From Avena insularis (taxonomy: Eukaryota; Streptophyta; Magnoliopsida; Poales; Poaceae), in NCBI GenBank assembly GCA_023614405.1, contig JAJUPC010000231.1:434001-498000 (forward strand): DNA of 64,000 nucleotides, written 5' to 3'. Numbering within the stretch: the stretch's first letter is position 1; the number at the start of each line of letters is the position of its first letter. Below the pieces are notes generated by a model that saw nothing but the letters and a program-made list of their open reading frames with translations, searched no databases and was not told where the DNA came from. The position numbers and the translations under genes were made by a program. This document shows, piece by piece, positions 1 to 11,992 of the stretch.

Positions 1-413
1 AAGGAGGTCACTTGAGGTGATAAACCTGAGCCCGAGGCGTGCAGGTGGGGTTCTCTGAAACCTTGTCGTCATTAGAAGGGTGACACGGAAAGGAGGCCGC
101 CGAGTTACGAAATTGGGACAAGCATACTTGCCACGTCAGCCCTAGAGGAGTCAAGACGCCCCTTTATAAGGAGAGGCTTGGACTCTGAGAGGGGCATCGA
201 CTCATTTGGTACCGTTAGGCTGGTAAAAGTTCATCTTCTCCTCTTGTAAACAGCTCAAGGAGCACTTGTAACCCAAGAGAGGAGGAATAAAGATCTTTAT
301 GTTAGTCGTTTGTGTGTAGAATCAACTACATCTTCCCTCCCCAGATCCTTCTAGCATCCATTGGCCCCATACTTTAGCCTACCCATGGCATATGCCGTGC
401 CACCACCACGACA
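1..413 (+). mobile_element. Family G LTR, 3' part, plus orientation
   Basis: This is the downstream part of an LTR cut off by the window edge. It has a TATA-like CTTTATAAGG (162-170), a downstream leader, and ends CCACGACA at 413. It shares AGCTCAAGGAGCACTTGTAA and the stretch around GCCGTGCCACCACCACGAC with the minus-strand LTR at 17766-18522, so the two are diverged copies of one family in opposite orientations. It directly abuts minus-strand gag-pol of family G, so it looks like a later insertion (solo LTR or full element) whose other end lies outside the window. The family link is seen in the sequence; the insertion model is inferred. Confidence 0.7.
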
Positions 414-419
414 CTATGA

Positions 420-2911
420 CGAGTGACTCGGCCAGTGAAGATCCGGTTGAAGCACAATCAATAGATCTCTTGTAATCTCCTTCTACTGTGATCAACCCAC
501 ATGGACCTGGCAGCTTCATCTTTAAGTATGCCATATGGGTAGTAGCCATGAATCTTGCCGTAGCTGGCCTGCCGAGTAAGGCGTGATATGAGCTGACCAG
601 ATCTACCACCTCGAACTCTATAGCTTCAGTGCGACAATTTTCCCTGTTGCCGAATAAGACGTCGACCCAGATCTTGCCAATTGGCTCATAGGACAGTCCC
701 GGCACAATCCCGTGGAAAGTGGTCTTAGTCGGCTCCAACATGTTCATGGTAATGCCAAACTTGAGCATTGTATCCTTATACATTATGTTGATGCTACTGC
801 CACCGTCAATCAGTACTTTTGAAAACTTCACGTTGATATATGGGCCCATGAATGTTGGATCCAAGACCAGAGCGTATCCTCCAGGGGTTGGCATGATCTT
901 GGGGTGATCTTTTATACTCCAAGTTATCTCTTTCTCAGACCAGTGCATGTACTTGGGAATTGCCGGCATCGTGGCATTCACTTCCATCATTCGTCGCTGG
1001 CTCTTCTTGTCATTTGGCTCGTGACAAAGACAACATAGCTCGTGATGTTCTTCAGACTCATTTCGTTCCGGCCGATATGAGCATCGTCGCTTTCTTGGAT
1101 TGTGCACCGTGCACAACTTCTTCTTTCCTGATTCTGATATCTTGGCTGCCTGCTTTTCATATCTCATATCCGCCCTACCGCTTGAGCATTTCCTCCGTAA
1201 GTGGTGGAGGGGAGGTGGTGGAAGTGCTTATTCGCAATTCTACTCGCTCCTTTCTCAAACCAAGTGCATTGCCTTGTTGAGTGATTTGCCGCCTTACTCG
1301 GACTAGGCGTGTGAAACTTACACGGCTGATCCAGCATCATCTCATAGGTGTATTTCTGTCGGTCCTGAGACTGTTTCCTATGATCGTATGGCCTTTTGTC
1401 ATTCTTTGGCACCCATTGTTGACCATTTGTCCTTTGATGTCGATGCTTCTAGCATCTGGATGATCCTGACTCATCGCTAACCTGAGCCGAACCATACCTG
1501 TAATCCGCCTCTCGTTTCTTCTCTTGCTTATATATTTGGGTCATCCCGTCTGCCGACATGAATAGCGGCTGAGTCGGATCTCCTAACGCATACAAGTCTG
1601 TGGTTCTTATTGTCTCTGCCAGGCTTGCCGACATATCTCTTTGTAACCTTTGCCACAACACACTCCCATGTCTACATCCTTGTGCAAACCATGCGATTGC
1701 TTGTGACTCGATTACCCCTTCACAAGAGTTACGCATCATACACCACCTTGTGAGGAACTCCCTGTAAGTCTCATTCGGTCTTTGCTTGCACATTGCTAGT
1801 TGTCAGGTGATTCGGCCTCTTGTAAGTGCTCCTGAAATTGCTCACGAAAGCGTCATGAAAATCAATCCAACTGTTGATGCTTCCGGGTGGCAAATTGTTC
1901 TACCATACTCGAGCTGGTCCTTCCAGAATCTGCGGTACGTAACGTAATGCCCATCTCAAATTTCCCTGCGCGATCTTCACAGCGGTTCCATAATCTATGA
2001 GTCAGTCCTCTGGCTTTGTACTTCCATCATATGTTTTTGTCCCTCTGGCCAGCTAGAAGTTTGGCACCGATGGCTCCTTCATGATCCTTGGGCCAAAGCA
2101 TGGTGCACCCTGCGGACCTTGTGATTCGATATCTCTGCCATTTTTATGCGGTCAAGATTCAGCCTGGCATCATCTGGCTGAAGGTTCCTACCTTCGTATC
2201 TTGCTCCCATTGCCTGATATGCATGATCCGGCAGCTCATATCCGTCATTTACCATGGCCGAGTAACCATCATTATACTTATTCGCGTTCGGGTCAGCTGG
2301 CTATTGAACTGCTTTCCCGGCGCTTTGTTGACTTCTTTCCGGCTGAGCAGGTGCGTTATTCGGAGCTGGATTTCCTCCTCCTGCCGAGTGAGTTGCGCGT
2401 CGAGTATGAGGTGCAAAATTTTTCCCTCCGTTGTCATTTCTCTGTCCAATTCTTTCCTGGTTTTCATTTTCTCGGGGATTATTTCTTTTTGCCCCTTGCG
2501 CATGTACCGGATTTCCTTGAACCACTGCCGGATCATAGGCAACCATTTGCTTGTTTCTTCCTGAATCCACACTTTTTTCTTTTCTCGTCCTGGGTGTCGC
2601 TCCGGGTGAGGATGTCGTGTGCCCAGCCGATCTCGCCGAGACAGGAGTCGCCGAATGAACCAGCTGTGATCTCCCTGCTATACCCAGATTTGCTCTGTAA
2701 TACGCCTCATTCAGAATGATGGCTGCTTTTACTAACTCATTGACTCGTTCTTGCTGCCTTTTCTTTACTTCCCCCTCCAAGTGGGGCAATTCTGCCATTG
2801 CTGCTTCGCTTCGCAGATTAGTCATTGTGTTGTACGTTGGATGCATGGCCGTCTCATTGCTGTTCTCTGGTGTTATCTTTGATGTCGCATCTGCCAGTTC
2901 TTCGTTGAGGT
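420..2911 (-). pseudogene. Family G gypsy gag-protease, distal part (interrupted)
   Basis: This is the second half of the minus-strand polyprotein of a Ty3/gypsy element. In order from 2911 downward: a gag segment rich in Arg, Gln and Asn (2911-2301), a frame-broken stretch (2300-1794), a retrotransposon gag core with the segment ETYREFLTRW (1793-1449), a segment beginning MLDQPCKFHT (1412-1164) typical of the region between gag and protease, and an aspartic protease (1167-420) with LIDGGSSINIMY as the active-site motif and ALLGRPATARF downstream. Reverse transcriptase, RNase H and integrase are absent because the window is cut by the LTR at 1-413. Frames change between segments, so this copy is dead. 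The first residues join in frame to 17065 when element A and one target duplication are removed. Confidence 0.85.
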
Positions 2912-2916
2912 TCCTT
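2912..2916. repeat. Target-site duplication TCCTT, left of element A
   Basis: TCCTT immediately precedes the TGTCACATCCC start of element A and is repeated at 17065-17069 directly after its CTCTACA end. A 5-bp duplication is standard for LTR retrotransposon integrases. Confidence 0.95.
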
Positions 2917-5510
2917 TGTCACATCCCAAGATTTTCCAAATCTTGTAATGTGAAAATAAATGAATAAAATAAAACTTTGTTTGATTTTCAGGGCCAGAAG
3001 AAAATTTTTGAATTTAAATGGAACTTCAAACCTATTTGGATTAAATAAAATCCTAAAGGGATTTAAAAGGAAAAACATTTATAAAAGGAAAATAAAATAT
3101 TAGGAATTACTAATTTAAATCATTTAAGATAAAAGGATTTAACTTCCAGAAGAAAAGGGAGGATTTTAAAATAAGAAATTATTTCATAAAGCCAAAATTA
3201 AACCTTGACCAAGCTTTGGAATTTAAAACATATTTGTTTTGAATAAAAATAGCAAGGGTTGATTTAAATAAATTAATAAGAATTTAATATCCAAATTTAT
3301 TTAAATAAAAGGTTTTACCATTTTAATTGAAACATCAAAACTTATTAAATTATTTAAAATAAGTATTCCAAATATTTTATATTCTCAAACAAAACCTACT
3401 GAAGTGTTTTAGTTTTATTTTAAATTTCAAAATAAATATTTTAATAAAACAAAACCCATTTGATTTAATAATGAAGGTCTATTGTATTTAATTATTAATG
3501 GACCATAAAATAAAAGGTTATTTTGTTTTAAAAAAGTTTCCAAGTATTCTTTATTTCCAAATAAAACCTACTGATTTGGTTTTGAAAATATTTTTGAGAT
3601 TTTATTAATTAAATCAAACCCTACTTTATTAAATAACAAATGATCCATTTTATTAATTAAAGAATGGACCCTAAAAAGAATAAAAACTATTATTTTATTT
3701 TTCATTTTAGTTATGTTCTTGAATGTAACCAGGTTCATAGCTACAAAGATTGATGATGGTTTGAATTTATTTGAACCTTGTTTGATTGTTTTGAAATTTA
3801 CAACAGAAATAGAATTAGAAAAGAAAAGGATTCGTAAAAAAAATAAGAAAAGGGTCGTAAACAGCCCAGCTCCCCTCTCCCGAAGAAAACGATTCGCACC
3901 TCGTTTAATTCAGACAGAGTATGACCAGTGGACCCTCCCCTCCTTTCTTTTACCACTGACCGGTAGGCCCACTTTCCTCTGTTCTTCCTCCTCACCCGCG
4001 CGACCCCTTCTCCCTCCCTCGACATCGTTCCTCTCGATGATTTCGCGGCCTTAATTCGCTTTAACTCGACCACCGTTACCAGCTTTGATCACGCAGTTTA
4101 AACGCCCATGTCTCCTCTATATTTCCTCCGACACACCGCTACTGCACGCCTGACCTCCCCAATTTCCTCCCCGAGCACCCTCTGCTCGACGAGGTCCGGT
4201 GCCGATTCCGGCGACTCGACACCGCCCCGAGCCTCCCTGTGCAGCCGAGCAGCTTCCCCACTCCCAGACACATCTCCCAAGATTTTAGTTCGACAATGGC
4301 CCAGAGTGTCGACTACAATAAGCTCCGAACGACGCCGTCCGCTTCAACTCCGCCAGCCCCAGGTAGATTCCGCCGCCTCTTCTTCTCGTTCACGCCACAG
4401 CATCTCCGTGATCTCCTGCGTCTAACCATACCCTTGGTTGTTCTTCTCTCGTGATCTCAGAAGGCCGACCACCGCGAGCAGGACCATCTGACGCCGACGA
4501 CGACTCCGGCGAGCGATTACCTCCGTCTCCGTGTGCCCCTTGCTTCCTCGAGAGTACCTTGAGCACCACCTCGTCCTCGCGAACACGGTGAGCACCCCCT
4601 CCGTCTTCCTCGCTTCCTAGAACCACCGTAGCACCACTGGGGCCGCACCGCCGCTTAGCCACCGCTCGCCGCCAAGATATGGTCAAACAGACTGCACAGA
4701 GATCAAGATCTGGCGCTCACGATTAGTTCACTTAGTCGCGAAGAGGTATGCTCTCTGGACCACCCGATCTGATTAGATCCAACGCACCTCGTTGCTGATC
4801 CGGCCGAACCGGTACCCGCGAATAGCAAAGCGCCGCGTGTCCCCTGTTCTGTTTAAAACAGATTTGAAATCTGATTTAGTTGTGAAATTCAAACCCTTGT
4901 AACTTTGGATCCACACGTCCAAAAATTACAAATTTTATGTCGTTGGATTCAGGAGAACAAGACCTAGCCAACCATGCCCTTGGTTTAGTAAATAGTATCT
5001 GTTAGCTTGCTTGTTTTGCAGAATCATTTGTGAGCTTGTTTAGAGTAGAAAAATTGTTTAAAATTGAATTTAGGGTTAAAACTTTTGCAAAATGGTTTGT
5101 TGTGACCTTACTGACCCTAGGAACCAACCCATGATTTGCAAAATGGATTTGGAAAAGTTTAGAATGGATTCATTAGTTTAGTCCATTTCTAGCTAAATAA
5201 AACTATTGATTTGTTTAGGAAAATGATTTTGAGTAAAAACTTTGGAGAAAATGTTTTTGACCAAACCTACTGACCATAAATACCAAGTTTTGAGAAACAA
5301 CAACTTATTTAGTGAAACCACTTAAGGCTATGGTATTGAAAATAATAATTTTCACCACATAAAATGATGAAAAGATTTAAAAATGGTTTATAGATAAAAC
5401 CCATTTACAAATGACTTTGCCACTTTACAAAATGACCATTAGGTGTTTTCAAATGTCCATGACCCATTAGGAACCACTTTTGCAAACAAAACAAAGCTTG
5501 GCATGCTTGC
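2917..5510 (+). repeat. Element A 5' LTR, first segment
   Basis: Matches 13041-15650 of the 3' LTR almost base for base in the AT-rich parts (2917-3838 and 4700-5510). The GC-rich middle (about 3840-4700) carries many small differences and missing bases relative to the other LTR, including a missing block near 3860. A TATA-like CTCTATATTT lies near 4113-4122 and is conserved in the partner LTR; it is a candidate promoter but not certain. Confidence 0.93.
5506..5510. repeat. Target-site duplication CTTGC, left of insertion D
   Basis: CTTGC precedes the TGTGGCATCCC start of D and is repeated at 9847-9851. The uninterrupted 3' LTR of element A has a single CTTGC at the matching position (about 15646), confirming the pre-insertion state. 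Confidence 0.95.
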
Positions 5511-8500
5511 TGTGGCATCCCGCAAAACCACTACTAGAAAATCGCGTTGTTTTTGTGCATTGCATCATCATGACCGCATGCTCATGTCATCATGCCACAT
5601 TGCATTTGAGCATCGTCATCATCTTGCATTTGCTTGCATAAAACTAATTTCAAAAAACCTATTTTTGTTTTCTAAACGCCCCGTCTTTGTTCAAACGCAA
5701 AACCCGGGTCTCCGGATTATTTTGTTTTGTCTGCTATCGGTTTGCAAAAGCCCTGTTTGAAATAAATAAAATATTTAATTATTTTTAGTGGGGCAGTCGA
5801 ACGGGCCGATTCGACCCAGTCGACCACCCCCAGTATTAAAACGGTCCACCTAAACCAGCCTACCCGAAATCCTATTCCTACCTAGTCCTAACCTACCCAC
5901 CCAACCAGCCACATCACCCCCACCTATCCCAGGCCGCCACATCACCCCTGGCCATTCCCCCACCCTATCAAACTTTGCCACCTAATCCTACCCCTTTTCC
6001 CCACCTCTCTCTCTCTCCCCACAGCCCCACCCCAACACACACAGACGCCACCACACAGCCCGCCACACGCGGTACCCCCCCACCCTGTCACGTTCCCCTG
6101 TGGCCCGCCGGGATCCACCCGACCCCACCTGTCCCCGCTCCTCTCCCCGTCTCCTTCCTTCTCCCCCCCGACAACCCGCCTCCTCTCCTCTCCGCCTCTC
6201 TCTCTCCTCGCCCTGGCCACCGCCTCCTCTCCTCCTCAGACTGGCCTTGGCTGCCACATCCTCCTCCTCATCCTCCAGCCTGCCGCCTCCAGCCTTCGCC
6301 GGGGCCCTCTCCGTCGCCTCTCCCTCCCGCATGCTCGGCCGCGCCGCCGCGGGACCCCGCCTCCCCGAGCCATCCTCGTCGCCCTCGGGCCGACGCGCTC
6401 GCCCCGCCTCCGTCCTCCGTTCCGACCGCGCCACCTCGTCCCGCGGGCCCGCCCCACCGACGCGCGACCTTGCCCCGCCCGCGTCCGCTCCCTCTTCCTC
6501 CCTGCCGCCGCTCACCTTCCTCCCTGCCTCCTTTGCTCCTCCCTCTCAGCTCGTGGTCGTCGCCGCCCCGCAGTCTGTCGGCCGCAAGCCACCTCCCTTC
6601 CCAGCGCTTGGTCGCCCCGACCTCGTCCTGTCCCCGCCACCTGGGCCCTGGGCCGATGGAGCTCTAGTGCCGCCCTTCTCCTGGAGCCTCGCGGATGCCG
6701 ATGAGCCCCGCTCGCCATGGCCCTCCCTGCATCTCGACGGCATGGGCCTCCTCGCCTTCTTAGCCTGCCGCCGTTCTCGTTCCTGATGCCTTGGAGCCGT
6801 CTGCCTCGCCATATCTTCCTTGGCGCATGCGGGCCCTCTCGATCATGTCTTGCGTTTTGGCCTGCCGCTGCGTTGCTGATGCTGGTTGAGTACAAGTACT
6901 AGGTGGTGAAGTGATGCTGCGACTCTGATCAAGATCCTCTTGCGGAACAGGACCAGATTTCGGACCAGGACCTCGGGGGCGCTGCTTCGACTAGGGAACG
7001 GATGCTTCCTGTTGGTCTCGGCCACCCCTTTGTTTAATCATTGAAGTTTCTCGGCGCCCAGTCGAAGATCGACAACGACCCAAAACCCCGATGCCTCGAC
7101 ACGGATCATGGAGGACGCCGTCATGGAAACCGAAGACCCCGTTCACGGATTCGAAGGCCGAACCCGATGACCGCCAAACTCGCGACAAAACGACAAGCAC
7201 TTCACCGCGGGACACCGAGTTCTTCATCGAGGACACCAAGGTCGTCGACATGGAACCGAAGGACATCAAGCACTTCATCCCGGACGTCAAGTCCGACCCG
7301 ACCCGCGGACCCGACAAGGTCTTCACGCCGACAAGTTCGACACCAACCGGGGCGAATCCGATGCCCCGACGCCAGACCAAGCGCTTCCTCCCGGAACGCC
7401 AAGATCTGCTCCGCTATCTGAGAACGTTTCATGAACCACGAACCCCGAGACCCGACCCCGAACCCCGGAACCCGAGATCTGCCGAACCCTAATGTGTGAT
7501 TCCTCTCTAAATGTAATATAAAATTGTTGCATATTAATTGTTCATCTCGCATTCATATCATGTGGTTTGGGGGCCCTATGCCGATTCACCATATAATTAA
7601 ATATGGGGCCCATATGCGGACAAATCTAGTCTCATATTGGCCTCATTTAAATTTGTGTAGCGAACCGGTGCTATCTCTTGCCATGTTAATACAACATTTA
7701 AAATGCAGGGTAGCTAAATAATTTGAACCATTTAATAATTGTCGGGACCCCCGGTTCCGCTTAATATGACCTAATTGCATCGCATCTTTGCCATGCCATG
7801 CATCATCCATGCATCATGCCCGATCTTTTGCCGTAGTATTAAATACTGCATCCGGTGTTTATTCTAGTGTTTTGCTTCTTCGCGGATAAGGCCGTTGAGT
7901 TGATGCGAGTGTCGACCCGATCTTCGGTTGAACCTTCAACAATGTTTTCAGGCGAGCATCTCCCCCTTTCTACCTATCTTACTTTTATAGTATTTATTCC
8001 CTCATGTTGATCTATTGCTATCTGTGTTGCGATGCTCTAGTTTTCGTACCCGAGATATCCCTTGCCGCCTTATATTGCCTTGGACACCTCCTATTACCTG
8101 TTGTTTGGTAGATAGTTGGACTTGCGCGTCGTAGTCGCTTGCTCAAGTGCTGTTGCGTGTCGTCAAGTGCCACAGTTGTTGGTGTATGGCCGCATGTTGA
8201 TGTTGGAGATGATCATGGTTTTACTTATCGTTCACTTTAATTCCTGTTTAACAACTAAAATTGAAGTAAGTAAGCAGAGGCATCGGTGGGTGATAGATAA
8301 TATTTGGTTTCCGACCGCCCACTTGTGTCCCGTAGGACCCCGAGTACTTGATACCTGTTCCTTGAATATTCGCGCTATCCACATACGGGGAATTATGGGA
8401 CCCCCCTTAGCCAGAGCTTGATTCATTCTTATTTCTTGGGGCCACAAACTAGTTTGAGGTTTTATTTACTATCCTGTACTTATGCCATGCTACTGCTTTA

Positions 8501-9846
8501 TTTACGATTGTGCGAGGAGCACACTGTACTGTTTAGGATAGTGGCACGATTTCGCGGTGTCGACAAGCCCAGTTTTGGGTTCCCAGTCGTTCACAGCCGT
8601 CCCCACAACCTTGAGTCCGTCTCGGAGCCGGCCGGCCGTTCTTGGTTCTACTTTAAGGGGTGGCCCCCTGAAATATTTCTGAATCCTGTGATTGCTTTGT
8701 CGTGAAAGCCTCGTTGGGTTTTGATTTGGTTTTTCCGAGGTCGATCGTGTGTGTGTTGCTATTGGTGCACCCCGTCCGGGTTAAAAATTTCTGAAAGCCG
8801 TGTCCGCGGTTATGGACGACTTGGAGCACAGTATCTCGATCATAGACAACTATAACTAAAGTAGTGCTATAAATTTGACTTTATAATGACTAGTAAACAG
8901 CTTCACTATAATGGAATGGCTAAATAAAACTGCCAACAACTGCTTGTTTGGGTGGTCGCTTGCTACCATTGTACCTGACTAGTAAGTATTGCAACTATAA
9001 TGGAATGGCTAAATAAAAGTACCAACAACTGCTGGGTTTTGGGTTATCTCATGCTATTTGTATCTGATTAGTAAGTGATGCAACTATAACGGAATGGTTA
9101 ACTAAATGCGCCCACTGCTTATTTTATCAGGATGACTATCTATACCTGACTAGTAATTACTGCAACGATAACCGAATAAGTAAAACTTCCAACTGTGTGA
9201 GTTCCTCGGTTGACTTCCTCGTTTGGTCTCGAGGGGGAAACACCAGGATGGGTTTGTTTGATGGTAGCATCAGGTTGGTTCCGAATAGGTCTTTCTTACC
9301 CCTCTCTGATAGCCGCCAGTTGTATCGAGTCTCTATAGGTTGTTTAGTGCATGCTACCGCTGCCGCTTCAGTCCACCATACCTATGTAGGCGAGGACCGC
9401 CAAATTCTAGCCTCGCCGTGTACTGGCCTCAGTACTGACGCTCCTCTTTTTCCCTTGCCCTTTGTCGGCGCCCCTTTTGTTTAAGCAGGTTTTGAGATCG
9501 ACGTCGTTAGCAGGGTTACCCTTCCGGCTTGGCCTGGGCAGGGTTATGGACGCCATTGGTTATTCTTCAGGGCTCTTAGCCCCATTTGCATCTTGTCCGT
9601 AGTCGGACGCTCTATCATTTTCAAGGTGATTTGGATCTTTGTATATTACATCTGTATTCTTGACTCATGGAGTCGTGTTGTATATATATATCTGTTCTGT
9701 GGGTCCCATCGAGGACTGTTGTGTAATGTTATTACTTCGTTTTCCACCCGCACACAAGTGCCTGGTGGGCACCTTTGAATCGTTCTCTATGCGGGTTTGG
9801 CGGGAAGCGCTGAAACTTGCATAGGTCCGATTCTGAGGGTGTTACA
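5511..9846 (+). mobile_element. Nested insertion D: apparent solo LTR, 4336 bp
   Basis: This segment is absent from the matching point of element A's 3' LTR. It begins TGTGGCATCCC, ends GGGTGTTACA and is flanked by CTTGC duplications. I see no primer-binding site, no gag-pol reading frame, and no repeat of its start inside it, which fits a solo LTR left by recombination between two LTRs. It contains a very GC-rich block (about 5940-6900), a coding-looking but unrecognised stretch at 7041-7492, and a short tandem repeat at 8888-9190. Orientation is called plus because the TGT..ATCCC end matches the start of the other LTRs here. A short non-autonomous element with no recognisable interior is the alternative. 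Confidence 0.88.
8888..9190 (+). repeat. Degenerate ~87-bp tandem repeat inside LTR D
   Basis: Four imperfect copies start at GACTAGTAA or GATTAGTAA (8888, 8977, 9066, 9148). Each is followed by a GCAACTATAATGGAATGG-like stretch and an AAATAAAA..CCAACAACTGCT-like tail, which is weaker in the last copy. Spacing is 89, 89 and 82 bases. Confidence 0.8.
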
Positions 9847-9851
9847 CTTGC

Positions 9852-11270
9852 ATGCATTACTTTGACTTTGTCATTTTATGTGTTGTTTTGCTTGATTGGT
9901 AGATTGAGTTTGTGCCTTGCTTGATTGATTTGTAGTGACTTGAAGAGTGTAATTGTTGCATGGACAAGGAGTGAACCCATACTCTACCAAAAAGGCAAGT
10001 GATGCTTCATACTTTTTGTCCCATTACTTTCTCTATGCATTAGTGATTTTGCTAAGTAAAACTTGCATGGATTTTGCCAAGTATAGACCTTGCTATAAGA
10101 AAACCTAGTAGATGATCCTTAGTAGGATTTTCCTAAGTTAAAGATTCCTACTACTATCAAGCTTAGCCTAGCTAATAGAAAACATGGGTGGAATATATAT
10201 TCACACTATGGAAAATATTCTAAGTCTGAGGACTTGTGATTTTGTCTAATAAAACAACTAAGTTAATGAATCACCTGGGTGGAATGGGACTAGCTTGGTG
10301 GTTTTTGGTTGAGTGGTTCACAAGGCCATGGACTTGGCTTGTGTATCTCACTTGTGGTATGCCACCCAGGCACAAAGATATTTGAGATGTCAAATGTTGA
10401 GAAGCTTCAAGTGCAACCACTTGGCAATATGGGCTCTGCCATGATCATATAGGTTGCAAGAACTTAGCCATATGGACAGAGGGTGGTAGTGTTTGATAGG
10501 TTGGAACGCGTCCATTTTGGTCTAAGGGAAAGCTTCTGAAAGATCTTGTCTTGGGAAACCAAGTCTTGTGGGTAAAGTGCACCACCTCTGCAGAGTGTAA
10601 AATCTAAGTACTTAGCCATGTCCCTGGTAAAGGACAATTTGAGCATCAAGACATGGAAGCAATCAAGAATCTCATCATTCAAATTTCTAAGTTAAAACTT
10701 GTGGATTGAACAAGGGTTGTTTGAAATCTTCAATCTTTGATTGAGAGATGCCTTGTAAAGGATCTTCAATCTTTGATTAAGAAATATGATTTTGTCAAAG
10801 CAAAAACTTAGTATTTTCAAATGTTAAGGAAAAATCTATTTTGAGCAATGCAAGCCTCAACTCCACTTAGCCAAATGCATATAGTTTTTAGACTCCACCA
10901 TACTATCATAGTATCACTTGCCAATACAATTCAAATGTATTGACCCTTTGTGGCTGTAACTTGTATGTTGCAGGTTTGATTGTTTTTAGTGAAGATTGAT
11001 TGATTAGGATTACAAAGTCTACAACCAACATCTGCCTGTGGAACTTTGAAGATGAAGGACCCATACTTATAGTTATTCCGCTGCAATGTAATGTAATAGC
11101 CAAATGAGCTTTGTTTGATGTAATAAACTTATGTTATTCCTGGTTATAAAGTTATGTTATGACCTTTGTTTCTTGATATTACATCTTAACTGTGGATGCT
11201 AGCTATCGATCCAGGGACTAGCATTGTAAAACACAGGAGGAATCTACCTTATTAGGTTGAGACCTCTACA
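9852..11270 (+). repeat. Element A 5' LTR, second segment
   Basis: Continues the 5' LTR after insertion D. It matches 15651-17064 almost throughout and ends GACCTCTACA. The CTTGC at 9847-9851 is the second target duplicate of D. Confidence 0.95.
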
Positions 11271-11272
11271 GA

Positions 11273-11284
11273 TGGTATCAGAGC
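11273..11284 (+). promoter_or_regulatory. Primer-binding site (initiator tRNA-Met type) of element A
   Basis: TGGTATCAGAGC begins 2 bases after the 5' LTR end. This 12-mer is the usual plant retrotransposon primer site complementary to the 3' end of initiator methionine tRNA. It fixes the LTR boundary and the plus orientation of element A. Confidence 0.93.
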
Positions 11285-11992
11285 ATTGTGTTGCCTGTAG
11301 GATTTGTAAACCTAGGATTGGACAAATCCCTTAGAAAAATAGGAGTTATGTTTTAATCCAAAACTTATTTACAAAAACTTGTAAACTCTTTCCTCAACCA
11401 TTTTGGTTTTAACTCTACTTCTCCCCTACTTCAACTTGATGGAAAAACCTACCCATGGCCAAAGACTACACCATGTGCAAAGGACTTCTTCAACTTCTTC
11501 AACTCTAATGACTTCAACTTCTTCAACTCTAAATGACTTCAACATCTTCAGTATATTCCCCAAGGACTTCCAACTTGGAAACTACTAAGGACTACAAGTG
11601 AGACAAGAAAAATCTTGCTCAAGATTTAGAGACTAAGGGAATGCAAAAGTTAGAAAGATCCTACATCACTTAAAGTTTTGTGACCAAGAGTTTTTCTCAA
11701 GGAAACCATGATCTCATACAAGAAGAATCATGAAGGAAGGAAAAATCACAAGAGAACCATGTAGATGGACCACCAATTATAGTTAAAGACAAACACACCA
11801 ACTTATGTGGTGTAACAAAAATATTTTATTGCCTAAGTATGTGCTTGAACTTTGTTGTTTGAGTGCAAAGTTGTTTGTAAATGTTTGGTTTGTGATTGCA
11901 TGCATATTGCTTGTGTGAATTGTGATGTGTGTGATTAGAATTATTTCCTTAGAAATCTCTTGCCCTTTCTAACCCCAACCCAACCCAAACAG
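11285..11992 (+). other. Element A untranslated leader
   Basis: About 700 bases between the primer site and the first ATG of the zinc-knuckle gene. It contains a CTTCAACTTCTTC-type repeated stretch (about 11480-11545) and no convincing reading frame. It presumably holds the packaging leader. Confidence 0.6.

Noticed and set aside
5529..5545. CACTACTAGAAAATCGCG, a match to a CACTA terminus
   Set aside because: It lies 18 bases inside LTR D, no partner terminus or 3-bp duplication is present, and the surrounding sequence is explained by D.
5942..6895. Long overlapping reading frames on both strands rich in Pro, Ser, Arg and Gly
   Set aside because: The block is extremely GC-rich and low in complexity inside LTR D. 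Open frames on both strands arise by composition, and no domain is visible.
7041..7492. Pro, Thr and Asp-rich frames that resemble coding sequence
   Set aside because: Overlapping frames inside a solo LTR with no recognisable domain; kept only as a remark under LTR D.
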